DNA of 40,667 nt from Chloroflexota bacterium. GTDB taxonomy: Bacteria > Chloroflexota > Chloroflexia > Chloroflexales > Roseiflexaceae. Positions 1 to 11,291 of the stretch are shown in pieces (positions within the stretch are counted from its first letter, which is position 1; each line of letters opens with the position of its first letter). The position numbers and the translations under genes are program-made. The notes below the pieces were generated by a model that was given only the letters and a program-made list of their open reading frames with translations, was not told where the DNA came from and did no database searches. The DNA is taken from positions 1-40,667 of the forward strand of contig JAGWYG010000023.1 of NCBI GenBank assembly GCA_018969485.1, given 5' to 3'.

Positions 1-219
1 GGGAACCGCCGCAGCAGGGGTTGCGGCCCAGTCGGCGGCACTGCCCGCCAGGGCGCGATCCTCGATCATGCGCGCCCGCATCTGGTTCAAGCGCGCATCC
101 AACGCCACCTCAATCGCGCGAAGTGTTGCCTTCGGATGGGCGAGCCGCCAGGCCCGCATCTCCGTCGTGACGTCCTGGGTCAACTGCTGCCAACGGGTGG
201 TCGTGATCGGGCGGCTCAT
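1..219 (-). CDS. Transposase, N-terminal fragment (window edge)
   Basis: The minus strand reads an uninterrupted 73-codon N-terminus from ATG at 219 to the window edge. A GGAGG ribosome site lies 6 bases upstream (226-230); an in-frame ATG at 225 abuts that site and is less likely. The protein begins MSRPITTTRWQQLTQ and contains WRLAHPKATLRAIEVALDAR followed by an Arg/Met-rich helix. From memory this layout matches the helical N-terminus of ISKra4-like transposases, which is normally followed by a zinc-ribbon and a DDE-type catalytic domain. Those parts lie outside the window, so completeness and family cannot be proved. It sits next to a tRNA gene, a common neighbourhood for mobile DNA. I see no terminal inverted repeat because only one side is present. 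Confidence 0.55.
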   Translation of the reverse strand, partial: MSRPITTTRWQQLTQDVTTEMRAWRLAHPKATLRAIEVALDARLNQMRARMIEDRALAGSAADWAATPAAAVP

Positions 220-307
220 CAGCATCCTCCGGGGGTGATATGGCTCCGCTGCACCTCGTCTACCACCTCCCAAAACGTTCCGTCACACCCTCGGCGCTTC
301 GGGTGCG

Positions 308-336
308 TTGACATCCCGCACAGCGTATGCTACACT
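308..336 (+). promoter_or_regulatory. Promoter of tRNA-Cys
   Basis: A perfect -35 box TTGACA (308-313), a 17-base spacer and the -10 box TACACT (331-336), preceded by TGC to make an extended -10. Predicted start is about 343, three bases before the tRNA. This is the closest to consensus of all promoters in the window. Confidence 0.85.
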
Positions 337-345
337 ACGGTCATC

Positions 346-420
<75 letters not shown>

Positions 421-529
421 ACTCCCCTTCGGCCCTGATCCCGCGCCGTCATCATCTCCTGCTCATGGTCGAATGTGACACGTGCGAGCCCCACGCCCGC
501 CATCGTGTCGCTCGTAGAGAGGAGCCCCC

Positions 530-931
530 ATGGTTGACATCTCGTCGCTCGACCAGTACGAGCTTGAGCAATTGCGCGATGCCGTGAATCGCCGCCTGCT
601 GCTGATGCGGCACACCACCCGTCTCACGCTCCCCGAGCTGCTTCGGCTGTTCGACGACGTCAAGGTCGCGCTGCGCGACCAGGGCAAGGAGTGGTGGTCG
701 CTCGAGACGTGGCAGTGGCGGGATGGCGGCATCCGCTTCTGGCTGAACCCACGCGACCAGGCGCAGTACCAGCCAGGGTGGTACTCGATCGACGAGCTGA
801 TCGCCTGGACCCAGGACGCCGGTCCGGTGCTGGTGTCGTTTGACGATGAGCCAGACGATGACGGTGAACGCCCGGACGCTGACGCCGGGGTGACATTCAC
901 CTGGTTGCCGCCGTCTCCGCCGGATCATTGA
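530..931 (+). CDS. Hypothetical protein, 133 aa
   Basis: I do not recognise this protein. It is preceded by an AGAGGAG ribosome site about 6 bases before ATG, which supports it as a real gene. The first ~45 residues look like a helix-rich segment (SLDQYELEQLRDAVNRRLLL). The middle is rich in Trp and aromatic residues (EWWSLETWQWRDGGIRFW, YQPGWYS). Near the C-terminus there is a strongly acidic stretch (DDEPDDDGE) followed by a short Pro-rich tail. There is no signal peptide or membrane segment, so it is probably cytoplasmic. The next gene starts 7 bases after its stop, so the two are probably co-transcribed. The Trp-rich core might be a small binding domain, but no function can be assigned. 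Confidence 0.75.
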   Translation: MVDISSLDQYELEQLRDAVNRRLLLMRHTTRLTLPELLRLFDDVKVALRDQGKEWWSLETWQWRDGGIRFWLNPRDQAQYQPGWYSIDELIAWTQDAGPVLVSFDDEPDDDGERPDADAGVTFTWLPPSPPDH

Positions 932-938
932 CGACGCG

Positions 939-1856
939 ATGAACAGACGAATGCCCGCCGGCATGCCGACGCACATCCTCGGCGTGCCAATCAGCCACGT
1001 CGAGCGAGCCGCGTGGGGGTTCGAGCACGCGACGTTCATCGTCGATCTGGCCGACGCCCGCCGCATCGTGGTGCAGCAGATCAGACGGCCGCGGCTGGCA
1101 GCGCGGCGCCTGGCCAATGCGCTGGTGGTGCCCGCCGTGCTGCGTACCGCAGGCCTGCTGGCGCCCGACATCCTCGACCATGCGCTGGATCACGATCCGC
1201 CGTATGTCGTGCGCAGCTACATCGCGGGCGTCACCGCCAACACGCTGCTGCCCGACGACGCGACCGCTCCGGCGGTGGCGCAGGGCATGGGTGCGGCGCT
1301 CGCCCGGATCGCTGCCGTCGATGCGTCCGACATCGATCTTGAGCATACCTGGGCGGATGCACACCGGCTGGCGGCCAGCGCCCGGCAGTGGCTGACGACC
1401 GCAAGCGACCTACTGCCCAATCCGGCGCGCGTCGCGGCGGTCATCGACGCGCTTCCCCACACGTTCGCCGACCGTGCGGCGCGCTTCGCACACGGGGACT
1501 TCTGCCCGGTGAATGGCATCGTCGTCGGGACACAGCTCGTCGGCATGATCGATGTCGACTACAGCCGCATGGCCGATCCGCTCTTTGATGCCGCGTGGTG
1601 GGGCTGGGTAGTCGGCTTCCATCATCCGGCGCGGTTTCGGTGGTTGTGGCCGGTCTTCTGCGCCGCCGCCGGCATCGTCGACGATGACACGACCCGCGAA
1701 CGGCTGGCGCATCTGCAGATGCTCTATCTGCTCGAGCGCCTGGCGCTGGCCATCGAGCACGAGCCGTCCGCCAGCGGCGAGTGGTGCACGCGCCTCGATC
1801 GGACGATCGCCCTGCTCGAGCAGGGCGACGGCGCGCTGCGGCTGCCGATCGGCTGA
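939..1856 (+). CDS. APH/ChoK-family phosphotransferase
   Basis: A 305-aa protein with the kinase-like aminoglycoside/choline phosphotransferase fold. The catalytic (Brenner) loop HGDFCPVN is at 185-192, with H185, D187 and N192 in the canonical places. It is followed by the metal-binding segment MIDVDYSRMADPLFD around 203-217. Family members transfer phosphate from ATP to small hydroxylated molecules such as aminoglycosides, choline, homoserine or fructosamine; the substrate here cannot be told. The N-terminal lobe is short, with a weak phosphate-loop region. It starts 7 bases after the preceding small gene and has no clear ribosome site of its own, so coupled translation is likely; later ATGs (M5, M8) are possible starts. 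It ends just before a strong hairpin. Confidence 0.8.
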   Translation: MNRRMPAGMPTHILGVPISHVERAAWGFEHATFIVDLADARRIVVQQIRRPRLAARRLANALVVPAVLRTAGLLAPDILDHALDHDPPYVVRSYIAGVTANTLLPDDATAPAVAQGMGAALARIAAVDASDIDLEHTWADAHRLAASARQWLTTASDLLPNPARVAAVIDALPHTFADRAARFAHGDFCPVNGIVVGTQLVGMIDVDYSRMADPLFDAAWWGWVVGFHHPARFRWLWPVFCAAAGIVDDDTTRERLAHLQMLYLLERLALAIEHEPSASGEWCTRLDRTIALLEQGDGALRLPIG

Positions 1857-1858
1857 AC

Positions 1859-1907
1859 GCAGCGGCGCCGCTGCGGAGCCCGACACGCCAGGCGTCCCGG
1901 GCTCCGC
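1859..1907. terminator. Bidirectional hairpin terminator candidate
   Basis: Two GC-rich inverted repeats lie between the convergent phosphotransferase and acnA genes. One is the perfect 16-base palindrome at 1859-1874. The other is a 10-bp stem, 1873-1882 with 1898-1907, whose loop can form a further short stem (ACGCC/GGCGT). There is no T-tract on either side, so it is an unconventional intrinsic terminator at best. Confidence 0.5.
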
Positions 1908-1930
1908 GGGCATGAAGGCGCGCGGCGCGA

Positions 1931-4690
<2,760 letters not shown>

Positions 4691-4777
4691 GGGTCGCTCC
4701 TTCTGGTCGGCAGCCGCACGACGCCACAGATCGGCGTTCACTCGGGGTGCACGCTGCGGACGGGTGTTGACGTGCCG

Positions 4778-4807
4778 AGTATACCAGACGCGATTCTATC
4801 AGTCCAA
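4778..4807 (-). promoter_or_regulatory. Promoter of acnA
   Basis: On the minus strand: -35 TTGGAC (4807-4802), an 18-base spacer, -10 TATACT (4783-4778) preceded by TGG (extended -10). Predicted start near 4771, giving a leader of about 80 bases. A second extended -10, TGATAGAAT, lies inside the spacer (4801-4793). Confidence 0.65.
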
Positions 4808-4902
4808 GTGAATGCCTGATGCCAGCCGGCATTGACGCGCCGCCAGCGTGCCGGGCGGCGCAGGACGGCCGCGCGATGCACGTACACGGCGCGCGCCATT
4901 CG

Positions 4903-4911
4903 TGGTAGGAT
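4903..4911 (+). promoter_or_regulatory. Extended -10 of gatD; possibly leaderless transcript
   Basis: TGG followed by TAGGAT. With a normal 6-7 base distance, transcription would begin at or next to the gatD ATG (4918). The same bases could instead act as a ribosome site (AGGA, 7 bases before ATG), so the two readings compete. No -35 box is evident. Confidence 0.35.
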
Positions 4912-4917
4912 GGTGGC

Positions 4918-5709
4918 ATGCAACGAGCACTGCGCATCGCCCATCTCTACCCGGATCACATGAACATCTACGGTGACCGGGGCAACATCATCGCACTGAC
5001 GCAGCGATGCCGCTGGCGCGGCATCGCCGTCGAGGTCGTCGGCGTCCAGCCCGGCGCGGCTGTCGCCTGGGCATCGTTCGACCTGGTGTTCTTCGGTGGT
5101 GGCCAGGACAGCGGCCAGGCGCTGATCGCCGCCGACTTCGTGCGGCGGCATGGGGCCGAACTGTGCGCGGCGATCGCCGACGGCCTGCCGATGCTGGCGA
5201 TCTGTGGCGGCTACCAACTGCTGGGGCACTACTTCCAGACACACACCGGCGAGCGGCTCGCCGGCATCGGCGCCATCGATGCCCACACCATCGGCGGCGA
5301 CCGACGCATGATCGGCGACATCGCCATCACCATCGACGGCGACGTGCTCGGCGGCGGCGAGCCCCTCGTGGCCGTCGGCTTCGAGAACCACAGCGGGCAG
5401 ACGTATCTCGGCGACGGGGTGCGGCCGCTCGGGCGCGTGATCGCAGGGCACGGCAACAACGGCAGCGACGGCAGTGAGGGCGCGGTCGTCCATCACGCCT
5501 ACGGCTGCTATCTGCATGGATCGCTGCTGCCGAAGAATCCGCGCTTCACCGATCACCTGCTCAGCCTGGCGCTGATGCATGCTGGCGGCGATGGGGCGCT
5601 CGCCCCGCTCGATGACCACCGCGAGGACGCGGCGCGGGCGGTGATGCTCGAGCGCCTGCAGCCGCCCGAACGGCCGGCGCGGCGCTGGTGGCCGATACGG
5701 AGGAGTTGA
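4918..5709 (+). CDS. gatD: Lipid II isoglutaminyl synthase, amidotransferase subunit GatD
   Basis: A 263-aa class-I glutamine amidotransferase of the CobB/CobQ-like GatD group. The N-terminus LYPDHMNIYGDRGNIIAL is the GatD signature. The nucleophile is C96 in MLAICGGYQLLG and the catalytic His is H200 in CYLHGSLLPKNP. GatD releases ammonia from glutamine; with the Mur-ligase-like partner MurT it amidates the D-Glu carboxylate of the peptidoglycan stem peptide on lipid II. MurT is normally next door but is absent here: upstream is acnA and downstream a carotenoid enzyme. The C-terminal ~25 residues are basic and Pro/Arg-rich. Its TGA overlaps the ATG of the next gene by one base, so the two are translationally coupled. 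Confidence 0.9.
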   Translation: MQRALRIAHLYPDHMNIYGDRGNIIALTQRCRWRGIAVEVVGVQPGAAVAWASFDLVFFGGGQDSGQALIAADFVRRHGAELCAAIADGLPMLAICGGYQLLGHYFQTHTGERLAGIGAIDAHTIGGDRRMIGDIAITIDGDVLGGGEPLVAVGFENHSGQTYLGDGVRPLGRVIAGHGNNGSDGSEGAVVHHAYGCYLHGSLLPKNPRFTDHLLSLALMHAGGDGALAPLDDHREDAARAVMLERLQPPERPARRWWPIRRS

Positions 5710-7385
5710 TGCCACACGCATACGATTATGACGTGATCATCGTCGGCGGCGGCCACAACGGCCTGACCTGCGCCGGCTACCTGGCGCGTGCCGGCGTACG
5801 CACGCTCGTGCTCGAGCGCCGACCGATCGTCGGCGGCGCAGTGGTGACCGAGGAAGAGATTCCCGGCTACCGCATCGACATCGGTTCGTCGGCGCACATC
5901 ATGATCCACCTCACACCGATCATCCGCGACCTCGAGCTCGAACGTCACGGCCTCGAGTATTGCGACATGGATCCGTATGCCTACTATCCGATGCCCGACG
6001 GCAGCGGTGCCTTCGGGTTCTACCGCAGCGTCGAGCGAACCTGCGAGTCGATCGCGCGCGTCTCGCCACGCGATGCCGAAGCCTATCGGCGCTTCGTCGA
6101 GTACTGGCGGCCGCTCAACGAGGCGATCTTCGAGACGTTTCTCAACCCGCCGAGCGTGACCGGGCTGTTCGGCTCGATGGCGCTGGCACAACTGCGCAGC
6201 CGGCGTGTCGGGCAGACGCTCGAGACGGTGCGCCGGCTGGTGTCATCGTACGGCCAACTGATCAACGAGACATTCGAGAGCGAGGCGATGCGCGCCGCGA
6301 TGGCCTGGCTCGGGGCGCAATCGGGCCCGCCGCCCGACGAAGTCGCGTCGGGTGATCACTTCGGTTGGTATGCGATGATGCACCAGAGCGGTGCGATGCA
6401 TCCGCGCGGCGGCAGCGGCATGCTCACCCAGGCGATGGCGCGCTCGTTCACCAGCGCCGGCGGCGATGTACGCATCGATGCGCCAGTGAAGCGCATCCTG
6501 GTGCAGCAGGGGCGCGTCATCGGCGTCGAGCTCGTCGGCGGCGAGCGCATCTCGGCGCCCGTCGTCGTCTCGAACGCACACGTCGTCACCACGATGCTTG
6601 AATTGGTCGGCGCCGAGCACCTGCCGGCCGGCCTGGCCGATCGGGTGCGGGGCATCCGCATCGGCAACGGCTTCGGCATGACGCTGCGCTGTGCCGCCGA
6701 CGAACTGCCCGACTACGCCGGAGCGCCGTCGGGCGGCCGCGCCCACGAGAGCCACCACGGCCTGCAGCTACTGTGCCCCTCGCTCGACTATCTCAACCAC
6801 GCCTTCGCCGACTACCGGCGCGGCGTGCCATCGCGCGATCCCGCCGTGATCGCGATGACTTTCTCGGCGATCGACCCGACGGTCGCGCCACCCGGCAAGC
6901 ACACCATCTTCCTGTGGGCGCAGTATTTCCCCTACGATCTGGCGGATGGCCAGCGCTGGGACGATATCCGCGAGCGGGTGGCCGATGACATCCTCGACGT
7001 GCTGTACCGCTACGCGCCGAACATGCGCGGCAAGATCACCGACCGGTTCATCCAGACGCCGCTGGACCTCGAGCGGCGGCTGGGGCTGCTGCGCGGCAAT
7101 GTAATGCACGTCGAGATGTCGTTCGACCAGATGTTCTTCTTCCGGCCGCTGCCGGAGCTCTCACAGTACCGGACGCCGCTGCGCGGCCTGTACCTGACGG
7201 GCGCGAGCACGCATCCGGGCGGCGGCGTCTTCGGCGCGAGCGGCTACAACACGGCGCGGACGGTGCTGCGCGACACCTCGCTGCGGTCGTGGCTCGGCAC
7301 GGGCGTCGGCACAGCCGCCGGCCGCGTCGGCACCCTGGCGCAGCGCGTCGTCAGGCGCAACCCGCCGCCCGAACACCGGTCGTGA
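5709..7385 (+). CDS. crtO: CrtO-type FAD-dependent carotenoid oxidoreductase (beta-carotene ketolase-like)
   Basis: A 558-aa flavoprotein of the phytoene-desaturase superfamily. The Rossmann FAD motif DVIIVGGGHNGL is at 8-19. The closing FAD-binding motif LTGASTHPGGGVFGASGYN lies at about 498-516. Several internal stretches (HGLEYCDMDP, YRSVERTC with SPRDAEAYRRFV, SFDQMFFFRPLPE) closely resemble cyanobacterial CrtO as I remember it. CrtO adds 4-keto groups to carotenoid rings at the membrane. I chose ATG 5709, which has GGAGG 5 bases upstream and overlaps the gatD stop; an in-frame upstream ATG at 5688 lies inside gatD. No other carotenoid gene is in the window. A related CrtI-like desaturase or an uncharacterised PYROXD2-like oxidoreductase remains possible. 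Confidence 0.8.
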   Translation: MPHAYDYDVIIVGGGHNGLTCAGYLARAGVRTLVLERRPIVGGAVVTEEEIPGYRIDIGSSAHIMIHLTPIIRDLELERHGLEYCDMDPYAYYPMPDGSGAFGFYRSVERTCESIARVSPRDAEAYRRFVEYWRPLNEAIFETFLNPPSVTGLFGSMALAQLRSRRVGQTLETVRRLVSSYGQLINETFESEAMRAAMAWLGAQSGPPPDEVASGDHFGWYAMMHQSGAMHPRGGSGMLTQAMARSFTSAGGDVRIDAPVKRILVQQGRVIGVELVGGERISAPVVVSNAHVVTTMLELVGAEHLPAGLADRVRGIRIGNGFGMTLRCAADELPDYAGAPSGGRAHESHHGLQLLCPSLDYLNHAFADYRRGVPSRDPAVIAMTFSAIDPTVAPPGKHTIFLWAQYFPYDLADGQRWDDIRERVADDILDVLYRYAPNMRGKITDRFIQTPLDLERRLGLLRGNVMHVEMSFDQMFFFRPLPELSQYRTPLRGLYLTGASTHPGGGVFGASGYNTARTVLRDTSLRSWLGTGVGTAAGRVGTLAQRVVRRNPPPEHRS

Positions 7386-7419
7386 CGGCGGAGCGCCGCC
7401 AGAGGCGACGCCCGCCGTC
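7384..7419. terminator. Convergent hairpin terminator candidate
   Basis: An 8-bp inverted repeat, GACGGCGG (7384-7391) with CCGCCGTC (7412-7419), enclosing a smaller GGCGG/CCGCC stem. It lies between the convergent crtO-like and psuG genes. No T-tract. Confidence 0.4.
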
Positions 7420-7430
7420 GATCGCGCCAC

Positions 7431-8330
7431 TCAGCCGCTGATCCGGCACGCGACGGCGGCGGCGACGCGGGCATTCTGGCGCAGCAGCGCGATGTTGGTC
7501 TGCATGCTCTCGCCGTGGGTCTCCTCGGCGACGGCCGACAGCAGGAACGGCGTCACCGCCTGGCCGCGCACGCCGGCGGCGTCGGCACGCGCCAGCGCCC
7601 GGGCGATCGCTGCGTCCACCGGGCCACGTTCGAGCGCCACAGCGGCAGGGGGTGGCACCGCCAGCAGCATGCCGGCGCCGGCGCCGTACACCCGGTGTGC
7701 CGACCAGACGGCAGCGCATGCCGGGGCATCGGCGACCATCGCAGTCTCGAAGCCGCTCTCGGCGCTGTAGAACGCCGGAAACTGGCGCGTCCCGAGCGCC
7801 ACCACCGGCACGCCGGCGGTCTCGAGGTATTCCAGCGTGGCCGGGATGTCGAGGATCGCCTTGGCGCCCGCACACACCACCAGCACCGGCGTACGTGCCA
7901 GCTCAGTCAGATCGGCCGAGATATCCCAGGTGTCGCGCGCGCCGCGATGCACCCCGCCGATGCCGCCGGTCGCGAAGACCTGGACGCCGGCCAGGGCGGC
8001 GAGCGCCATCGTGGCGGCCACGGTCGTCGCGCCGTCGCGGCCCTGCGCCACGGCGAAGCCAATATCACGCCGCGACAGCTTCAGAACCTCGTGCGAGTGG
8101 GCGAAACGCTCGAGCGCCGCCGCATCCATGCCCACGGTCGGCACGCCAGCCACCACCCCGACCGTCGCCGGCACAGCCCCGGCAGCACGGACCTCCTGCT
8201 CCATCGCCCGCGCCAGTTCGAGATTGTGGGGGTACGGCAGCCCGTGCGAGATCACGGTGCTCTCGAGGGCGACGACCGGATGACCGGCGGCGAGTGCGGC
8301 GGCGACGTCGGGGGCAAGCTGAACCGTCAT
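7431..8330 (-). CDS. psuG: Pseudouridine-5'-phosphate glycosidase PsuG
   Basis: A 299-aa enzyme that reversibly cleaves the C-C glycosidic bond of pseudouridine 5'-phosphate to uracil and ribose 5-phosphate. The family hallmarks are intact: ALESTVISHGLPYPHN (E23), K84 in VLKLSRRDIGFA, TGGIGGVHRG at 121-130, and the catalytic-type lysine K157 in CAGAKAILDIPATLEYLE. The length is that of the family. I chose ATG 8330, with AGAGGA 9 bases upstream; an in-frame start further upstream (8408) would run back into the DUF58 gene. It is the last gene of the minus-strand cluster, 28 bases after the DUF58 stop. Its usual partner, the kinase PsuK, is not adjacent, but a PfkB kinase lies at 12160-13104 on the same strand. 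Confidence 0.95.
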   Translation of the reverse strand: MTVQLAPDVAAALAAGHPVVALESTVISHGLPYPHNLELARAMEQEVRAAGAVPATVGVVAGVPTVGMDAAALERFAHSHEVLKLSRRDIGFAVAQGRDGATTVAATMALAALAGVQVFATGGIGGVHRGARDTWDISADLTELARTPVLVVCAGAKAILDIPATLEYLETAGVPVVALGTRQFPAFYSAESGFETAMVADAPACAAVWSAHRVYGAGAGMLLAVPPPAAVALERGPVDAAIARALARADAAGVRGQAVTPFLLSAVAEETHGESMQTNIALLRQNARVAAAVACRISG

Positions 8331-8358
8331 GGTGATCTGTCCTCTCGTTCCTGATGAC

Positions 8359-9546
8359 TCATGCGTTGATCGCGCTGTCGGCCCCGACGCTGCCGGGCCG
8401 GCCGTCACGATCGATGGTATATGCGCGGACCTGCTGGCGACGAAGCTGGATCAGCGCCGCCGTCGGGGCATCGGCGACGAGCGCTGCCGGATGGATGCCG
8501 CGCCGCCGCGCCGTGACCAGGCTCGCCAGGCTGGCGGCATCACAGGCGCCGGTCAGCAGCACCAGCGTCCCACCCCAGCTGAGCGTCTGCGCCGCCTGCG
8601 TCAGCAGCTCGGCCGACTCAGGGCCATCGACCGCCTCGAGGCGCCCGAGCGCGCCGAGCACCAGCAGCAAGTGGCTGCGCCCATTGCCCGGCGGGATCCG
8701 TGGCGGCGCCGCGAGCAGCGGATCGATCCCGTTGCTCCACAGCCCGACCGGCTGACGGAGCGCCGCCAGCTGTGCCACCAGCGAGGCGGCCGCGACCAGG
8801 ACACGCTCACGGGTCTCGAGCGCGAGGCGGCCGGGATAGGCAGCGCGATCGAACGCCACCACCAGCAGCGTCTCGAGCGCGATCGCCGGGGCGCTACGGC
8901 GCACCTGCGGACTGCCCAGGCGGGCGCTGCTCTTCCAGTCGATCTGGCGCAGGTCATCGCCGGCCTGGTATGCCCGCACGCCCACCGGCCGCGCCGGGTC
9001 GGTGAACAACCGCTGTGATGCCGCCAGCGTGCCGAACGGCAGCGCCGCCGGCAGGCCCGGCGGTGCCAGCGGCACGACGCGCGGATAGACCGTCAGCATC
9101 GTCGGCATCAGCCCGCCGAGACGGTGCGTCGTCAGCCCCAGCACGTCGCCCGTCTCGAGAAACAGCGGGCCGACCGGATAGTAGCCGCGGCGGCGCGGCG
9201 TGAGCTCATAGTGGATCGTGCGCGTCTCGACGGCATCGAGCGTGACCACCTCGCGCACCTGGGGCGGGGTGCGCAGCCCGACTGGCACGCTCTCGTCGAT
9301 GGCGAGCCATGGCAGCGGCAGCAGCGACGGATTGATGATCTCAAGGCGCACCGGCACCGTCTCGCCGGGAAAGGCCGCCGGCGGCACGACGCGGCGCCAC
9401 TGCAGCCGCCGGGCGATCCGCCGCTGCCAGAACCAGGTCAGCAGCTGCAGCAGAAGGAGCAGGTACAGCATCGCGAAAAACAGCTCGCTGCGCAGCACCA
9501 CCGCGGCGATGAGCAGAACCACGATCGGCCAGCGCAGGTCCCGCAT
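8359..9546 (-). CDS. DUF58 domain membrane protein
   Basis: A 395-aa protein. Residues 6-40 hold two closely spaced membrane helices (WPIVVLLIAAVVL and FFAMLYLLLLLQLLTWF). The DUF58 signature VRAYQAGDDLRQIDWKSSAR is at 190-209, and the region after it has the shape of a VWA-like domain. DUF58 proteins are regularly encoded with MoxR ATPases and are thought to help fold or activate protein complexes or surface proteins. I chose ATG 9546: the MoxR stop is 9549-9551, so only 2 bases separate the genes and GTG 9552 is an in-frame alternative. A larger apparent reading frame continuing upstream to 10395 is the wrong frame of the MoxR gene. Confidence 0.9.
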   Translation of the reverse strand: MRDLRWPIVVLLIAAVVLRSELFFAMLYLLLLLQLLTWFWQRRIARRLQWRRVVPPAAFPGETVPVRLEIINPSLLPLPWLAIDESVPVGLRTPPQVREVVTLDAVETRTIHYELTPRRRGYYPVGPLFLETGDVLGLTTHRLGGLMPTMLTVYPRVVPLAPPGLPAALPFGTLAASQRLFTDPARPVGVRAYQAGDDLRQIDWKSSARLGSPQVRRSAPAIALETLLVVAFDRAAYPGRLALETRERVLVAAASLVAQLAALRQPVGLWSNGIDPLLAAPPRIPPGNGRSHLLLVLGALGRLEAVDGPESAELLTQAAQTLSWGGTLVLLTGACDAASLASLVTARRRGIHPAALVADAPTAALIQLRRQQVRAYTIDRDGRPGSVGADSAINA

Positions 9547-9548
9547 CG

Positions 9549-10511
<963 letters not shown>

Positions 10512-10541
10512 GCGGCAGTACTCCTCGCGCCGATGGCGCGC

Positions 10542-11291
10542 TCAGATGTCGGGCGGCGGTTCAGGTTCGCCCAGCAGGTCGCCGGCCCAGCGCTCGAGCC
10601 ACTCAAGCGCCTCGCGCAGCCGCGCCGGCGGCATGCGCCGGTAGGATGCCAGGCCGAACTGGCGGTACAGCCCGGCAGCGACGCCGCCGTACTCATTGCG
10701 CCGCGAACGTTGCGCCGCGATGGTCGCGACGCGCCGTACCGCCCGTGCCAAGGTCTCGGCCTCGCCGAGATCGGCCAGGTGCTCGGTCGTCAGGCGATTC
10801 CCGTCGATCATGCGCGCGTCGATCTGGCGCTCGATCAACATCTGCTGCCGCGCAAGATTCGCCAGCGCCAGCGCCGCAACGTATGCCTGTTCGGCCGGCG
10901 TCTGCGCCTCGCGCGGCCCGACCAGCGTGTCGTCGGCGGCAAAGCCCTGCGGCCGAAACGACTGCCACAGGATCGACGCAGCGTCGCGCTGGTGCATCAG
11001 CAGCGCGGGGCGCAGCGCCGGATCGACGGCGCCGGCGTCGAGGGTGGTGAGCCACAGGGGCACGAGATCGACGCGCAGTTGCCAGCACGGGTGGCCATCG
11101 TCGTCGGCGATCCGGCGCATGCCGGCGGCGAGCGCAGCGTGGCGACGCGCGCGGCGCTCGTGGGGTGCGCCGGCGATGCCGAGCGCGCCACACAGATCGG
11201 CCAGCGGCACCGCGCTGCGGTTCGGGTCGAGACCGATGCGGGCGATCAGATCGCGCGCGAGAAATGCCGGCAGGTCGTCATCACCAGGCAT
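10542..11291 (-). CDS. P22_AR_N / ORF6C-like antirepressor-type protein
   Basis: A 249-aa protein. Residues 26-112 (SAVPLADLCGALGIAGAPHE, then WQLRVDLVPLWLTTLDAGAV, ending MHQRDAASILWQSF) match the P22_AR_N antirepressor N-domain pattern. A helical, probably coiled-coil segment follows (about 135-195). The C-terminus, NEYGGVAAGLYRQFGLASYR through ALEWLERW, resembles the ORF6C domain found after such domains in phage proteins. In phages these proteins modulate repressors or gene expression; here no other phage genes are nearby. I chose ATG 11291, which overlaps the end of the upstream metallo-hydrolase by 11 bases, with GAGGAGG just upstream; ATG 11297 is possible. This is a domain assignment by pattern memory, not by search; DNA binding is inference. 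Confidence 0.75.
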   Translation of the reverse strand: MPGDDDLPAFLARDLIARIGLDPNRSAVPLADLCGALGIAGAPHERRARRHAALAAGMRRIADDDGHPCWQLRVDLVPLWLTTLDAGAVDPALRPALLMHQRDAASILWQSFRPQGFAADDTLVGPREAQTPAEQAYVAALALANLARQQMLIERQIDARMIDGNRLTTEHLADLGEAETLARAVRRVATIAAQRSRRNEYGGVAAGLYRQFGLASYRRMPPARLREALEWLERWAGDLLGEPEPPPDI

